From: Microbacterium sp. YJN-G
GTDB taxonomy: Bacteria; Actinomycetota; Actinomycetes; Actinomycetales; Microbacteriaceae
Assembly (NCBI RefSeq): GCF_015040615.1
Contig: NZ_CP060402.1
Location: forward strand, 2,604,001-2,668,000
Direction of reading: 5' to 3'
DNA: 64,000 bases
Shown: in pieces, positions 25,473 through 33,859 of the stretch
Position numbering within the stretch: the first letter of the stretch is position 1
Layout: the number at the start of each line of letters is the position of its first letter
The notes under the pieces: model-generated
Told to the model about the DNA's origin: nothing
Database searches by the model: none
The model's input: only the letters and a program-made list of their open reading frames with translations
Translations under genes and position numbers: made by a program

Positions 25473-26324
25473 TCAGCTCGCCGCGAGCCGCTTCTTCTCC
25501 GCCTCGACGTCGAAATCGGCCTTCGGCCACGGCGGGTCGATGTCTTCGAGTGCGTCGATGAGCAGCTCCTGCACGGCCAGGCGCGCGTACCACTTGTGGT
25601 TCGCCGGGATCACATGCCACGGGGTCTCCGGCGTCGAGGTGCGCTCGATCGCCATCTCGTACGCGGCCATGTACTCGTCCCAGCGCCGCCGCTCATCGAC
25701 GTCGCCGGGGTTGTACTTCCAGTGCTTGTCGGAGCGGTCGAGCCGCTCCATCAGCCGGTCGCGCTGCTCGTCGCGCGAGATGTGCAGCATGACCTTGACC
25801 ACGCGGATGCCGGATGCCGCGATGCGGCGCTCGAAGTCGACGATCGCGTCGTAGCGGCGCTCGATCTCGGCCTCGTCGGCCAGCCCGTGCACACGAGCGA
25901 TCAGCACGTCCTCGTAGTGCGAGCGGTCGAAGACCCCGATGAATCCGGGCCGGGGCAGCCGCTTCTCGATCCGCCACAGGAAGTCGTGCGCGAGTTCCTC
26001 CTCGGTGGGCGCCTTGAACGCTGCCAGTTCCACGCCCTGGGGGTCGACCCCGCCGACGACATGACGGACGATGCCGCCCTTGCCCGCGGAGTCCATCGCC
26101 TGCAGCACGAGCAGCACGGCATCCTCCGCCTCACCGGTGCGCGACGCGGCGAACAGCCGCTCCTGCAGCTCGCCGAGCACCTCGCGCCGCGACTCGAGTT
26201 CCTTGTCGCCGGCCGCTTTGTCGCCCTCGTACCCCGGCGTGCCGTCGGGGTCGACCGTGTCGAGACGGAACCCCTCCTCACGCAGGATCTCGCCCGGAGC
26301 CTGGGTCCACCCGTCCTTGCTCAT
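25473..26324 (-). CDS. ppk2: PPK2 family polyphosphate:nucleotide phosphotransferase
   Basis: 283 aa. Walker A-like MDSAGKGGIVRHVVGG (about 91-106), lid region FLWRIEKRLPRPGFIGVFDR and SHYEDVLIARVHGL, and DERRRWDEYMAAYEMAIERT are typical of class I/III-like PPK2 enzymes that phosphorylate nucleoside mono- or diphosphates with polyphosphate. No signal peptide. Convergent with menG, divergent from rmuC. Confidence 0.92.
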   Translation of the reverse strand: MSKDGWTQAPGEILREEGFRLDTVDPDGTPGYEGDKAAGDKELESRREVLGELQERLFAASRTGEAEDAVLLVLQAMDSAGKGGIVRHVVGGVDPQGVELAAFKAPTEEELAHDFLWRIEKRLPRPGFIGVFDRSHYEDVLIARVHGLADEAEIERRYDAIVDFERRIAASGIRVVKVMLHISRDEQRDRLMERLDRSDKHWKYNPGDVDERRRWDEYMAAYEMAIERTSTPETPWHVIPANHKWYARLAVQELLIDALEDIDPPWPKADFDVEAEKKRLAAS

Positions 26325-26380
26325 GCAGACATCATGCCGCGCCGCCGCCCGATGTCCGAGACCCTCGGCACAATCGAGTC

Positions 26381-27940
26381 ATGGACACCTCACTTCTCGT
26401 GATCGTCGTCGCGGTGATCGCCGCGGCCCTGGCCGGCGCTCTCGGCTTCCTGCTCGGCGCGCAGCGGGCGCGCACGGCGGATGCCGCACGGCAGGCCGAG
26501 GCGCAGGCGGCGCTGCTGCGCGCCGACGCGCTGGAGCGCGAGGCCACCGCGCTGCGCGCGGAGGTCGCGTCGCGGGTGCAGGAGGAGCGCGCGCTGGGCG
26601 AGCGCCGGGTCGCCGAGGCGCGGGCGCTCGGGGATTCCGCGGTGGCGCAGGCGAAGAAGGATGCCGAGCGGATGCTGTCCGAGGTGCGAGCCGAGCATGT
26701 GCGACGGCTCGCCGAGGTGCGCGAGGAGGCGGATGCGGATGTCGCGGCCGAGCGCGTCCGTGCCGCCGAGCGGCTGGAGGAGCTCAAAACCGACCAGAAG
26801 CGGCTGTCCGACGAGTTCGACGCCCTGAGCCGGCGGGCGCTGGAGGCGAACTCGAAGGTGTTCCTGCAGCAGGCCGAGGAGCGGCTCAAGCGCAGTCAGA
26901 GTGAGGGTGCGGCCGAGCTGCAGAAGCGTCAGGATGCCGTGCAGCAGCTGATCGAGCCGATCCAGAAGACCCTCGACACGGTCAAGACCGAGATGACGAG
27001 CGCCGAGAAGGCGCGGCTCGAGGCGAATGCGGCGCTGTCGGAGCAGCTGCAGTTCATGCGGCAGTCGTCGGAGCAGCTCGGGTCCGAGACCCGCAACCTG
27101 GTCAACGCACTGCGGGCGCCGCAGGTGCGCGGGCGCTGGGGCGAGCTGCAGTTGCGCCGTGTCGTCGAGGCGTCGGGCATGGTCAACCATGTCGACTTCG
27201 ACGAGCAGCTGCATCACACGACCGATGACGGCGCGCTGCGCCCCGACCTCGTGGTGCATCTCGCGGGTGAGAAGCGCGTGGTCGTCGACTCGAAGGTCGC
27301 GTTCAGCGGCTATCTCGAGGCTATGGAGGCCACCGACGACACGGTGCGCACGCAGCGGCTGCAGGCGCATGCCCGTCACCTGCGCAAGCACATCGACGAC
27401 CTCGGCGCCAAGGAGTACTGGGACGTGGTGGCCGGCTCCCCCGAGTTCGTGGTCATGTTCGTGCCCGCTGAGCCGTTCCTGACGGCGGCGCTCGACCAGG
27501 ACTCCACGCTGTACGAGTACGCGTTCGAGCGGAACGTGGTGATCGCCACCCCGTCGACGCTGATCGCGCTGCTGCGCACGGTGGGGCACGCCTGGCGGCA
27601 GGATCAGCTCGCGCAGGAGGCGCAGCAGATCTTCACGGTCGGCAAGGAGCTGCACAAGCGCCTCGGCACGCTGGGCCAGCATCTTGCGAAGCTCGGGCGG
27701 AGCCTGAACTCGACCGTCGACGCGTACAACAGGTTCGCCGGGTCGCTCGACCGCAACGTCGTCACCCAGGCGCGGCGGTTCAGCGCACTGCAGGGCCTCG
27801 ACGAGGTGCTCACCGACACCTCACCGGTGGAGGCGCTGGCCATTGCGCCGCAGAAGGCCGACCTGTACGACGACGAGGACGGCGGGCAGGAGCGCTACGC
27901 GAGCGCCGACGTCGAGGCGATCGCCGACCGCCTGAGCTGA
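26381..27940 (+). CDS. rmuC: DNA recombination protein RmuC homolog
   Basis: 519 aa. An N-terminal membrane anchor (LLVIVVAVIAAALAGALGFL) is followed by a long coiled coil (about 30-190, Ala/Glu/Arg-rich) and then the nuclease-like RmuC domain: NALRAPQVRGRWGELQLRRV, DLVVHLAGEKRVVVDSKVAF and PEFVVMFVPAEPFL. Its role in limiting recombination is known from E. coli; molecular action is unclear. ATG six nt after CACAAT (leaderless look). Confidence 0.93.
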   Translation: MDTSLLVIVVAVIAAALAGALGFLLGAQRARTADAARQAEAQAALLRADALEREATALRAEVASRVQEERALGERRVAEARALGDSAVAQAKKDAERMLSEVRAEHVRRLAEVREEADADVAAERVRAAERLEELKTDQKRLSDEFDALSRRALEANSKVFLQQAEERLKRSQSEGAAELQKRQDAVQQLIEPIQKTLDTVKTEMTSAEKARLEANAALSEQLQFMRQSSEQLGSETRNLVNALRAPQVRGRWGELQLRRVVEASGMVNHVDFDEQLHHTTDDGALRPDLVVHLAGEKRVVVDSKVAFSGYLEAMEATDDTVRTQRLQAHARHLRKHIDDLGAKEYWDVVAGSPEFVVMFVPAEPFLTAALDQDSTLYEYAFERNVVIATPSTLIALLRTVGHAWRQDQLAQEAQQIFTVGKELHKRLGTLGQHLAKLGRSLNSTVDAYNRFAGSLDRNVVTQARRFSALQGLDEVLTDTSPVEALAIAPQKADLYDDEDGGQERYASADVEAIADRLS

Positions 27941-28000
27941 CCCGCGCGCGCGGCAGCGACCGCGACCCCGGGCCGGCGTAGCTGATCCGGCCGACCGAGC

Positions 28001-28089
28001 ATTTACTGGGCGTAGGAGAAAGCGCGGAGGTAGGACGGATTCCGCGGTATACGTCCTACGCCGGATGAATCGCCTACGCTCGTGCGACG
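28001..28089. repeat. 89-bp direct repeat, left copy
   Basis: Matches 28837-28925 at about 78 of 89 positions with no gap. Internally it is an imperfect palindrome: gcgtagg near the left end with cctacgc near the right, and gtaggacg against cgtcctac inside. Lies in the gap after rmuC (27941-28239), which has no gene. Confidence 0.85.
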
Positions 28090-28143
28090 GCCGGCACGCT
28101 CACGTTCAGCTCATCCGGCTGACCACGGCAACCACCAGTCCGC

Positions 28144-28200
28144 TCCCGTATGAGTTTGTGCCGGTTCCGCCGCCGCCAAGCGACACAAACTCATACGGGA
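28144..28200. repeat. Perfect 17-bp inverted repeat upstream of the 2H gene
   Basis: tcccgtatgagtttgtg (28144-28160) pairs exactly with 28184-28200 across a 23-nt loop. It is AT-richer than its surroundings and unrelated in sequence to the 89-bp repeats on either side. Function unknown; could be an operator, terminator or mobile hairpin. Confidence 0.85.
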
Positions 28201-28239
28201 AGGGCAGGCGGTGGGGGGGGGATCGGATAGCGTCAGCGG

Positions 28240-28842
28240 ATGGCAGGCGACTTCATGACCGACCCCCGGCAGCTACAGGGTCTGAATGGGCAGCAGTACA
28301 TCGTGCTTCGTCCGGTCGATGCAGTCATGCGCGAGTTCGACGTGGTTCAGGATGCTCTGCGAGCTCGCCTCGGTGACAGTGTCCACTATCCGGGCGCCGC
28401 GCACGTCACCTTTCGGGGGTTACACGAGCCAGACCGCGTGGACGAAGTACGTGCCGTCGTCGAGGACTGGGCTGCGCAACAGCATCCGATCGAAGTCGTC
28501 ACGGAGGCGGTCGACTCATTCCCCGCCCCCTGGCAGATCGTGATCGCGCGGCTCGCCCGCACACCCTCGCTCCTCCATGCCTACGCTTCCCTCACCGAGA
28601 CCCTAGACCGCACGGACCTGCGCCGCATCGGCGAACTGCCGGTGGACGACTGGATCTTCCATCTGTCGGCGGTCTACGCAAAGGGTCTGGATACCGAAGC
28701 CTGGGAGAAGCTGGCATCCGACTCCCAGCGCGACTATGCGAGTCGACCTGCAGAGACGATCACCGAGGTCGAGTTCGTCTCGTACTTCGACGGCGCGGAG
28801 CACCGCGAGGTGTTCCCGCTCGCCGCCGCGGCGGGTATTTAG
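28240..28842 (+). CDS. 2H phosphoesterase / 2'-5' RNA ligase family protein
   Basis: 200 aa. Two HxT/S motifs that define the 2H superfamily are seen: HVTFRG (about residue 54) and FHLSAV (about 146), spaced as expected. Members act on 2',3'-cyclic or 2'-5' linked nucleotides, and no closer assignment is possible. ATG 28240 is six nt after TAGCGT (leaderless); ATG at 28255 is an alternative. The stop TAG lies inside the right 89-bp repeat. GC content is a little lower than neighbours, and flanking repeats suggest that the gene was acquired. Confidence 0.8.
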   Translation: MAGDFMTDPRQLQGLNGQQYIVLRPVDAVMREFDVVQDALRARLGDSVHYPGAAHVTFRGLHEPDRVDEVRAVVEDWAAQQHPIEVVTEAVDSFPAPWQIVIARLARTPSLLHAYASLTETLDRTDLRRIGELPVDDWIFHLSAVYAKGLDTEAWEKLASDSQRDYASRPAETITEVEFVSYFDGAEHREVFPLAAAAGI

Positions 28843-28925
28843 CGGGCGTAGGAGAACACGCGTAGGTAGGAGGGATTCCGGGGCGTACGTCCTACGCCGG
28901 ATGAATCGCCTACGTCCGTGCGACG
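28837..28925. repeat. 89-bp direct repeat, right copy
   Basis: Same orientation as 28001-28089. Its first bases provide the stop codon of the 2H phosphoesterase gene. The shared block from tacgtcctacgccggatgaa onward is the best conserved part. Confidence 0.85.
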
Positions 28926-28972
28926 TTGGCGCCCGCGGCATGCTCCAGGAGAACAACTCGCGGGCGCGTGGG

Positions 28973-30646
28973 TCACCGCTCCAGCGGCACCTCGATGATC
29001 TGCGGCCCGGTCACCGGCGAGGTGAGTGCCTGGTCGAGCGCCGATCGGGTGGTGACCTGCGTGTAGTCCCAGCCGTAGCCTGCCGCGATCTCACGCAGAC
29101 CCGCCGCGTGCGGCGTGTAGAAGGCCCGGTCAAGGTCCTCGGTCCGGGCGGAGCCCGCCACCTCGAGCCCGTCGAAGATCGTCCCGCCGCCGTCGTTGCC
29201 GATGATCACCTGGATGCGCGGCCGGGGCTCGTCGGGCGGCAGCAGCAGCGCACCGACGTCGTGCAGGAACGCGAGATCACCGAGCAGCACGCGGGTGACA
29301 CCGGCCGCACCCTCCGCCTGGCTGGCCAGGGCGATGCCGATGGCGGTCGCGATGGTGCCGTCGATGCCGGCCAGGCCCCGGTTCGCGTGCACGGGCACCT
29401 TCTTTCCGCCGAGCACCTGGTCGGCGCTGCGCACCAGACGCGACGACCCGAACATCAGCCGGTCGTGCGGCCAGGTGGCGCGCCACACGGCATCCGCCAG
29501 CAGTGCCCGGTCGACCCGCTGGCGCACGGCGTCGAGTTCGGCACGCACCGCACTGAGCCGCGCCGCCTTGTCGTGCGAGTACAGACCATCCTGGTCGGGA
29601 GCCGGGGCGGTGAGATCGACGGCTGCCGCCTGCGATGCGGTCATCCATGCGCCCAGCCACTGGCGGTCGGCGGGTCCGCCCTCGACAGCGGCCGCGGCAA
29701 CCGCGCGCGTGCGGCCGTTGAGGTTCAGCGCCTCGCCGCCGCGTCGTACCGCCACGACCTCGACGTCATGCCGCGCGAGCAGGGCCGCGACCTCACGGCT
29801 GAGGGTGGGATGCCCGAACACGACGGCCCGTTCGATCCGTCCGCCCAGTGCGTCGTCGCGCAGCAGGCCACGGTAGCCGTGCACGACCAGTCGCCCGAAG
29901 CGTGCGCCGCTGACGATCTCCGCGATCAGCGGCCAGCCGCCCTGGTGCGAGAGCTCTTCGGCATCCGGTCCGCCATCCGCTCCCGCGATCACGACCGTGC
30001 GCGGGCCCCGTGACAGCACCGTCGGCTCTCCCGCAGCCGCACGCGGGGCCTCCCCCGGCACGGCCGACGCCTCGCCCGCGGAGGACAGCGGATCGCGCAT
30101 GGGAAGGTTCAGGTGCACGGGACTGGGCACGCCGGGCAGCCCTTCGCCTTCGAGGCCGAGCGCCGCGCGCACCGCACGCTCGCCGAGCCCCGACCATGCC
30201 GTGGGCGCCGCCGGGAGTACCGGCACCTCGGCATCCGCCGCCAGCCGCACGAAACGGCCGAAGATGCCCGGCTGGATCGTGGCCTGGTTGGCGCCGACGC
30301 CCCGCAGCTCGGGCGGGCGATCGGCGGTCAGCAGCAGCAGCGGGATGCCGGAGTGGAAGGCCTCCATCGTCGCCGGCAGCAGATTGCCGGCCGCGGTTCC
30401 GGAAGTGCAGACGACCGCAACCGGCAGGCCGGTCTCACGGGCGATGCCGAGTGCGGTGAAACCCGCGACCCGCTCGTCGACGCGCACATGTACGCGCAGC
30501 GAGCCCGAGCGGGCGAGCGCCAATGCGGCGAGCGCGAGCGCCTGCGAGCGCGACCCGGGCGAGAGCACGAGATCGCGCACACCGTTCCCGACGAGCTCAG
30601 CCAGCAGTGCCGCCGCCGCATCGCTCGCCGGCGAAGGCGAGGTCAC
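28973..30646 (-). CDS. menD: SEPHCHC synthase, menaquinone pathway
   Basis: 557 aa ThDP-dependent enzyme condensing isochorismate with 2-oxoglutarate. Family marks: DLVLSPGSRSQALALAAL and RVHVRVDERVAGFTALGIAR at the N-terminus, VAVVCTSGTAAGNLLPA, and C-terminal NRGLAGIDGTIATAIGIALA with IIGNDGGGTIFDGLE for ThDP/metal binding. GTG start overlaps the stop of the PLDc_N gene as GTGA, so both are on one transcript. Confidence 0.96.
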   Translation of the reverse strand: MTSPSPASDAAAALLAELVGNGVRDLVLSPGSRSQALALAALALARSGSLRVHVRVDERVAGFTALGIARETGLPVAVVCTSGTAAGNLLPATMEAFHSGIPLLLLTADRPPELRGVGANQATIQPGIFGRFVRLAADAEVPVLPAAPTAWSGLGERAVRAALGLEGEGLPGVPSPVHLNLPMRDPLSSAGEASAVPGEAPRAAAGEPTVLSRGPRTVVIAGADGGPDAEELSHQGGWPLIAEIVSGARFGRLVVHGYRGLLRDDALGGRIERAVVFGHPTLSREVAALLARHDVEVVAVRRGGEALNLNGRTRAVAAAAVEGGPADRQWLGAWMTASQAAAVDLTAPAPDQDGLYSHDKAARLSAVRAELDAVRQRVDRALLADAVWRATWPHDRLMFGSSRLVRSADQVLGGKKVPVHANRGLAGIDGTIATAIGIALASQAEGAAGVTRVLLGDLAFLHDVGALLLPPDEPRPRIQVIIGNDGGGTIFDGLEVAGSARTEDLDRAFYTPHAAGLREIAAGYGWDYTQVTTRSALDQALTSPVTGPQIIEVPLER

Positions 30647-30984
30647 GAGCGCTGATCCGTGGCGTCAGGATCGTCGTCGAGGCGAGCGAGCTCGGCCTCG
30701 AGCTCGCGGATGCGGGCATCCTGCTCGGCGCGGCTCATGTGGCGCAGCGCCTCGGGATCGTCATCCGGTCCGACGATGTAGCGCGACGCGACAGCGCCCG
30801 GGCGCAGACGTCCCAGCGTGAACCACAGGATGCCGCCGATCACCGGCAGCAGCACGACGATGAGCACCCAGGCCGTCTTCGAGACACCACGGTGCCGCGT
30901 CGCCGGCTGCACGGCGCAGTCGACGATGCTGTACACCCAGAAGATGACGGCCAGGAAGCCGCCGACGATCAGGACGCGTGCCAT
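30643..30984 (-). CDS. PLDc_N domain membrane protein
   Basis: 113 aa. Two helices, LIVGGFLAVIFWVYSIVDCA and VLIVVLLPVIGGILWFTLGR, with the RGVSKTAWVL linker typical of the phospholipase D N-terminal domain; no catalytic PLD domain follows, only a charged coiled tail. Often next to menD in actinobacteria, role unknown. ATG is six nt after TACACT (leaderless look). Confidence 0.85.
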   Translation of the reverse strand: MARVLIVGGFLAVIFWVYSIVDCAVQPATRHRGVSKTAWVLIVVLLPVIGGILWFTLGRLRPGAVASRYIVGPDDDPEALRHMSRAEQDARIRELEAELARLDDDPDATDQRS

Positions 30985-31095
30985 AAGTCCAGTGTAGGTC
31001 GGCGCGCTGTGAGCGGCCCCGGGATGACTGTGGGCTCAAGTCGGGCTGACGCCCGCGCTCAGCGCGCCCCTAGCGACCGCTCGTAGACTGATCCG

Positions 31096-31353
31096 GTGAA
31101 GAAGCTGCCACCCCTCCTCATCTACACCGTGCTGCGGTTGCTGGCGTTCCTCGTGCCTCTCGCGATCCTGTGGCTCTTCTTCCCGATCTTCCGTGAGTTC
31201 TGGTGGCTGGCGGCCCTGTTCGCCGCACTGATCGGCATGAGCCTCTCGCTGCTGTTCCTGCGGAGCCCGCTCTCGCAGACCTCCCGCCGGATCTACGAGC
31301 GCCGGCAGAACCGCAACGTCGACGAGGATGCCGAGGACGAGCCCGAGGCGTGA
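31096..31353 (+). CDS. DUF4229 membrane protein
   Basis: 85 aa: MKKLPPLLIYTVLRLLAFLV opening, two helices, then SPLSQTSRRIYERRQNR and an acidic tail, the standard DUF4229 layout. Commonly found in the menaquinone region of actinobacteria; function unknown. GTG start six nt after TAGACT, no ribosome site. Confidence 0.88.
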   Translation: MKKLPPLLIYTVLRLLAFLVPLAILWLFFPIFREFWWLAALFAALIGMSLSLLFLRSPLSQTSRRIYERRQNRNVDEDAEDEPEA

Positions 31354-31375
31354 GCCCGAGGCGTGAGCCACCGGC

Positions 31376-32017
31376 TCAGCGCCGGAAGGTGATGTGCGTG
31401 GTGCCGCTCTCGGCGACCTCGCTGGTGATCTCGTAGCCGTCCTCGAGACCCCGCAGTCCGTCCCAGATCCGCTCGCCGCGGCCGAGCACGATCGGCGCGA
31501 CGGCCAGATGCATCCAGTCCACCAGCCCTGCCCGCAGGAACTGCCTCACGACGTCGACCCCGCCCCCGATGCGCACATCGGCGCCGTCGGCGACGTGCTG
31601 CGCCTGGGCGAGCGCCTCTTGCGGGGTGGCGGTGAGGAAGTGGAACACCGTGCCGTTGCCGAACTCGATCGATGGCCGCGGTGCGTGCGTGAGCACGAAG
31701 ACGGGCACACGGAACGGCGGCTCCTCTCCCCACCATCCCCGCCAGTCGGGATCGTCGGCGTTCAACTGCAGGCCGAACATGCCCGCACCCATGATCTCGG
31801 CCCCGATTCCCTCGAAGTAGGCGCTGGCGTACTTCTCGTCGACGCCGGTGGTTCCGGCACCTGAGGTGTCGCCGAAGACGCGCTCCTGCATGGTCCTGGT
31901 CGCCACATACGCGGCGACCAGCCGCGACCAGTCCTCCCCGAACGGGTTCTGCGCGGTCTGGTCCGTCGTCGTCGCATATCCGTCGAGCGAGATGTTCAGA
32001 TCGATCCTCACTGCCAT
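31376..32017 (-). CDS. RibD/dihydrofolate reductase-like protein
   Basis: 213 aa RibD C-terminal domain family. Opens MAVRIDLNISLDGYATTTDQ, contains GAEIMGAGMFGL, FVLTHAPRPSIEFG, and ADVRIGGGVDVVRQFLRAGL, which form an NADPH-binding fold. Real substrate unknown; such proteins are often annotated deaminase/reductase. GAGGAG ribosome site just upstream. Third gene of the cupin-DUF4287 operon. Confidence 0.87.
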   Translation of the reverse strand: MAVRIDLNISLDGYATTTDQTAQNPFGEDWSRLVAAYVATRTMQERVFGDTSGAGTTGVDEKYASAYFEGIGAEIMGAGMFGLQLNADDPDWRGWWGEEPPFRVPVFVLTHAPRPSIEFGNGTVFHFLTATPQEALAQAQHVADGADVRIGGGVDVVRQFLRAGLVDWMHLAVAPIVLGRGERIWDGLRGLEDGYEITSEVAESGTTHITFRR

Positions 32018-32026
32018 GGGGTCTCC

Positions 32027-32320
32027 TCAGGCGTAGTCGGGGTTGGTGGACTTGCCGTCCAGCCAGAGCGTGTCGCTCGGATCGGCGTGCGTACCTGCGG
32101 ATCCGACGTGCTTCTGACTGATCTGCGGGCCCTTGGTGATCACGTGCACGAGGGCCATGCCGTACCCGCGGGACAGGTCGTAGTCGGCTTTGAGCCACTC
32201 CAGGATCGGTGTCGCCGTGGTCTCGGCGCCGAACCCGCGCTCGGTGGCGAGGTCGACGAACTGGCGTGGCGTGAGGCCGGTCTTGGTCTCGATGTTGTCG
32301 AGATAGGCCTGAAAGGACAT
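32027..32320 (-). CDS. DUF4287 protein
   Basis: 97 aa. Starts MSFQAYLDNIETKTGLTPRQ, continues FVDLATERGFG and LKADYDLSRGYGMALVHVI, matching DUF4287, a small domain of unknown role often fused or next to DUF5655. Sits 9 nt upstream of the RibD-like gene and 21 nt below the cupin gene. Confidence 0.88.
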   Translation of the reverse strand: MSFQAYLDNIETKTGLTPRQFVDLATERGFGAETTATPILEWLKADYDLSRGYGMALVHVITKGPQISQKHVGSAGTHADPSDTLWLDGKSTNPDYA

Positions 32321-32341
32321 GTGTCTCTCCGGTCTTCGAGG

Positions 32342-32698
32342 TCAGTCGAGGTTGGTCTGGATGATGACGGGCGAGGCGTGGATGCCGATCAGGCGCATCG
32401 TGCTCTCGCCGGTGTTGGTGAACCGATGCGGCACGAAGGCGGGCCCGGTGACGGTGTCACCGGCCGTGGCCACGATCTGCTCGCCGCCGACGGCGAAGGT
32501 GACATCGCCCTCGAGCACGACCCAGGTCTCGGGGTACGGATGCCAGTGCAGGCCCGAGCCCTGACCGGGCTGGTTGTCGACGTAGAAGTACGAGACGGCC
32601 GCGCCGTGCTCGCTGCCCTGGAACCTTCGGCCGCGGCCGCTGCCCAGCCGGATCTGCTCCGGTTCGACGAGAGTCGGCTCAGCCAGCGTGTCGATCAT
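32342..32698 (-). CDS. Cupin domain protein
   Basis: 118 aa single cupin. Motif 1 is GLHWHPYPETWVVLEGDVTF (two His and a Glu as metal ligands) and motif 2 is GDTVTGPAFVPHRFTNTG with the last His. Small-molecule binding or sensing is likely. ATG 32698 has AGGGGG upstream. First gene of the operon divergent from the ArsR-type regulator. Confidence 0.87.
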   Translation of the reverse strand: MIDTLAEPTLVEPEQIRLGSGRGRRFQGSEHGAAVSYFYVDNQPGQGSGLHWHPYPETWVVLEGDVTFAVGGEQIVATAGDTVTGPAFVPHRFTNTGESTMRLIGIHASPVIIQTNLD

Positions 32699-32740
32699 GA
32701 TGTTCCCCCTCTGCTCGCTGCTTCGTTGTGCGTGTTCACT

Positions 32741-32788
32741 CTGACGCGACGTACCGTCACGCCCTAGAGTTTCGATATGGATCGAAAC
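32741..32788 (+). promoter_or_regulatory. Leaderless promoter and palindromic operator over a start codon
   Basis: CTGACG (32741-32746) and TAGAGT (32765-32770) are 18 nt apart; six nt later is the regulator ATG (32777). gtttcgat (32769-32776) pairs perfectly with atcgaaac (32781-32788), and the 4-nt centre atgg contains the start codon. Autoregulation by the encoded protein is the obvious guess, and the divergent cupin operon would be controlled too. Confidence 0.7.
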
Positions 32789-33814
32789 ACGGCACGCACC
32801 GATCGTCCGGTCGAAGGCGTGAACCACCCTGACCACCGTGTCGATTTCCGCCTGAGCCCCGGCGACATCCAGGCGGTCCGGTTCGGCATCTCGCCCGGCC
32901 ACGAGCTCGCCCACGCGGTGCGCATCCTGCTGCGCCCCGGTCAGCATCCGCTGCAGTGGGGCTGGCTGCGCCAGGTGCGCGACCACCTGCCCCGCGAGCC
33001 GTTCGGCCTGCTCGCGCAGGTGATCGGCTCCGACGGGTACATGCCCGACTTCCTGACCGCCGACGCACGCTGGGACATGACACCGGCCGACGAGCTGGCC
33101 GCGCTGCGCACGGCATCCGTGCCGGGGATGCTCGTCGACCTCGGCAAGATGATCGTGCGGTCCTCGGGCGAGCGTCAGGCACTGCTGCGCCGCATGCGCG
33201 ACGACCCCGAACGGACGCGGGAGCACATCGCCGACGCCTGGGAGCAGGTCTGGGATGCCGCGATCGCCCCGGTCTGGGCGCAGCTGGAGCGTCTGCTGCG
33301 TGCCGACATCGCCGTGCGCGCCCGCACCATCACCACCGACGGGATCTCGGCCATGGCGGGCGGACTGCACCGATCGGTGCGCTGGAGTGACGGCGCGGTG
33401 CGGGTGCAGTTGCGCCGGCACAGCGAAGACGTCGACTGCCGCGGCAGCGGCCTGGTGCTCGTCCCCTCGGTGATGTCGTCGTGGGGATGCATGGTGATCA
33501 CCGAGCCGCCGGCACAGTCCACGCTGTTCTATCCGGCACGCGGCGTGACGGCCGGGTGGGCCCGCGATGCCGTCGACCTCGCCGATGCCCTGGGTGCGCT
33601 GGTCGGCCCGGTGCGGGCCGGCATCCTGCTGCAGGCGCACGACGCGCGCACCACATCGCAGGTGGCCCGGGATGCCGGGATCGCCGTGTCCACGGCATCC
33701 CATCACCTGACCGTCCTGCGCGACGCGGGACTGGTCTCCAGCTCCCGGGAGGGGAACCGGATGCTGCACCTGCGCACGCCGCTGGGCGAGGCACTGGTCG
33801 GTGCCGGGCTCTGA
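32777..33814 (+). CDS. ArsR-type winged-helix regulator with N-terminal DUF5937-like domain
   Basis: 345 aa. The last ~80 residues form a winged helix (GPVRAGILLQAHDARTTSQV, GIAVSTASHHLTVLRDAGLV, SSSREGNRMLHLRTPLGEAL). The large N-terminal part (RFGISPGHELAHAVRILLRP and on) is the actinobacterial DUF5937-like effector domain. Ligand unknown. Divergent from the cupin-DUF4287-RibD operon. Confidence 0.88.
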   Translation: MDRNTARTDRPVEGVNHPDHRVDFRLSPGDIQAVRFGISPGHELAHAVRILLRPGQHPLQWGWLRQVRDHLPREPFGLLAQVIGSDGYMPDFLTADARWDMTPADELAALRTASVPGMLVDLGKMIVRSSGERQALLRRMRDDPERTREHIADAWEQVWDAAIAPVWAQLERLLRADIAVRARTITTDGISAMAGGLHRSVRWSDGAVRVQLRRHSEDVDCRGSGLVLVPSVMSSWGCMVITEPPAQSTLFYPARGVTAGWARDAVDLADALGALVGPVRAGILLQAHDARTTSQVARDAGIAVSTASHHLTVLRDAGLVSSSREGNRMLHLRTPLGEALVGAGL

Positions 33815-33859
33815 GCGGCGCGGCGGGTCGGTGACCGACCGGTCGGGGGCCCGCCGTCG

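Noticed and set aside
32342..33769. 475-codon version of the cupin gene
   Set aside because: The upstream part is antisense to the ArsR-type regulator; the cupin domain starts cleanly at 32698 with a ribosome site.
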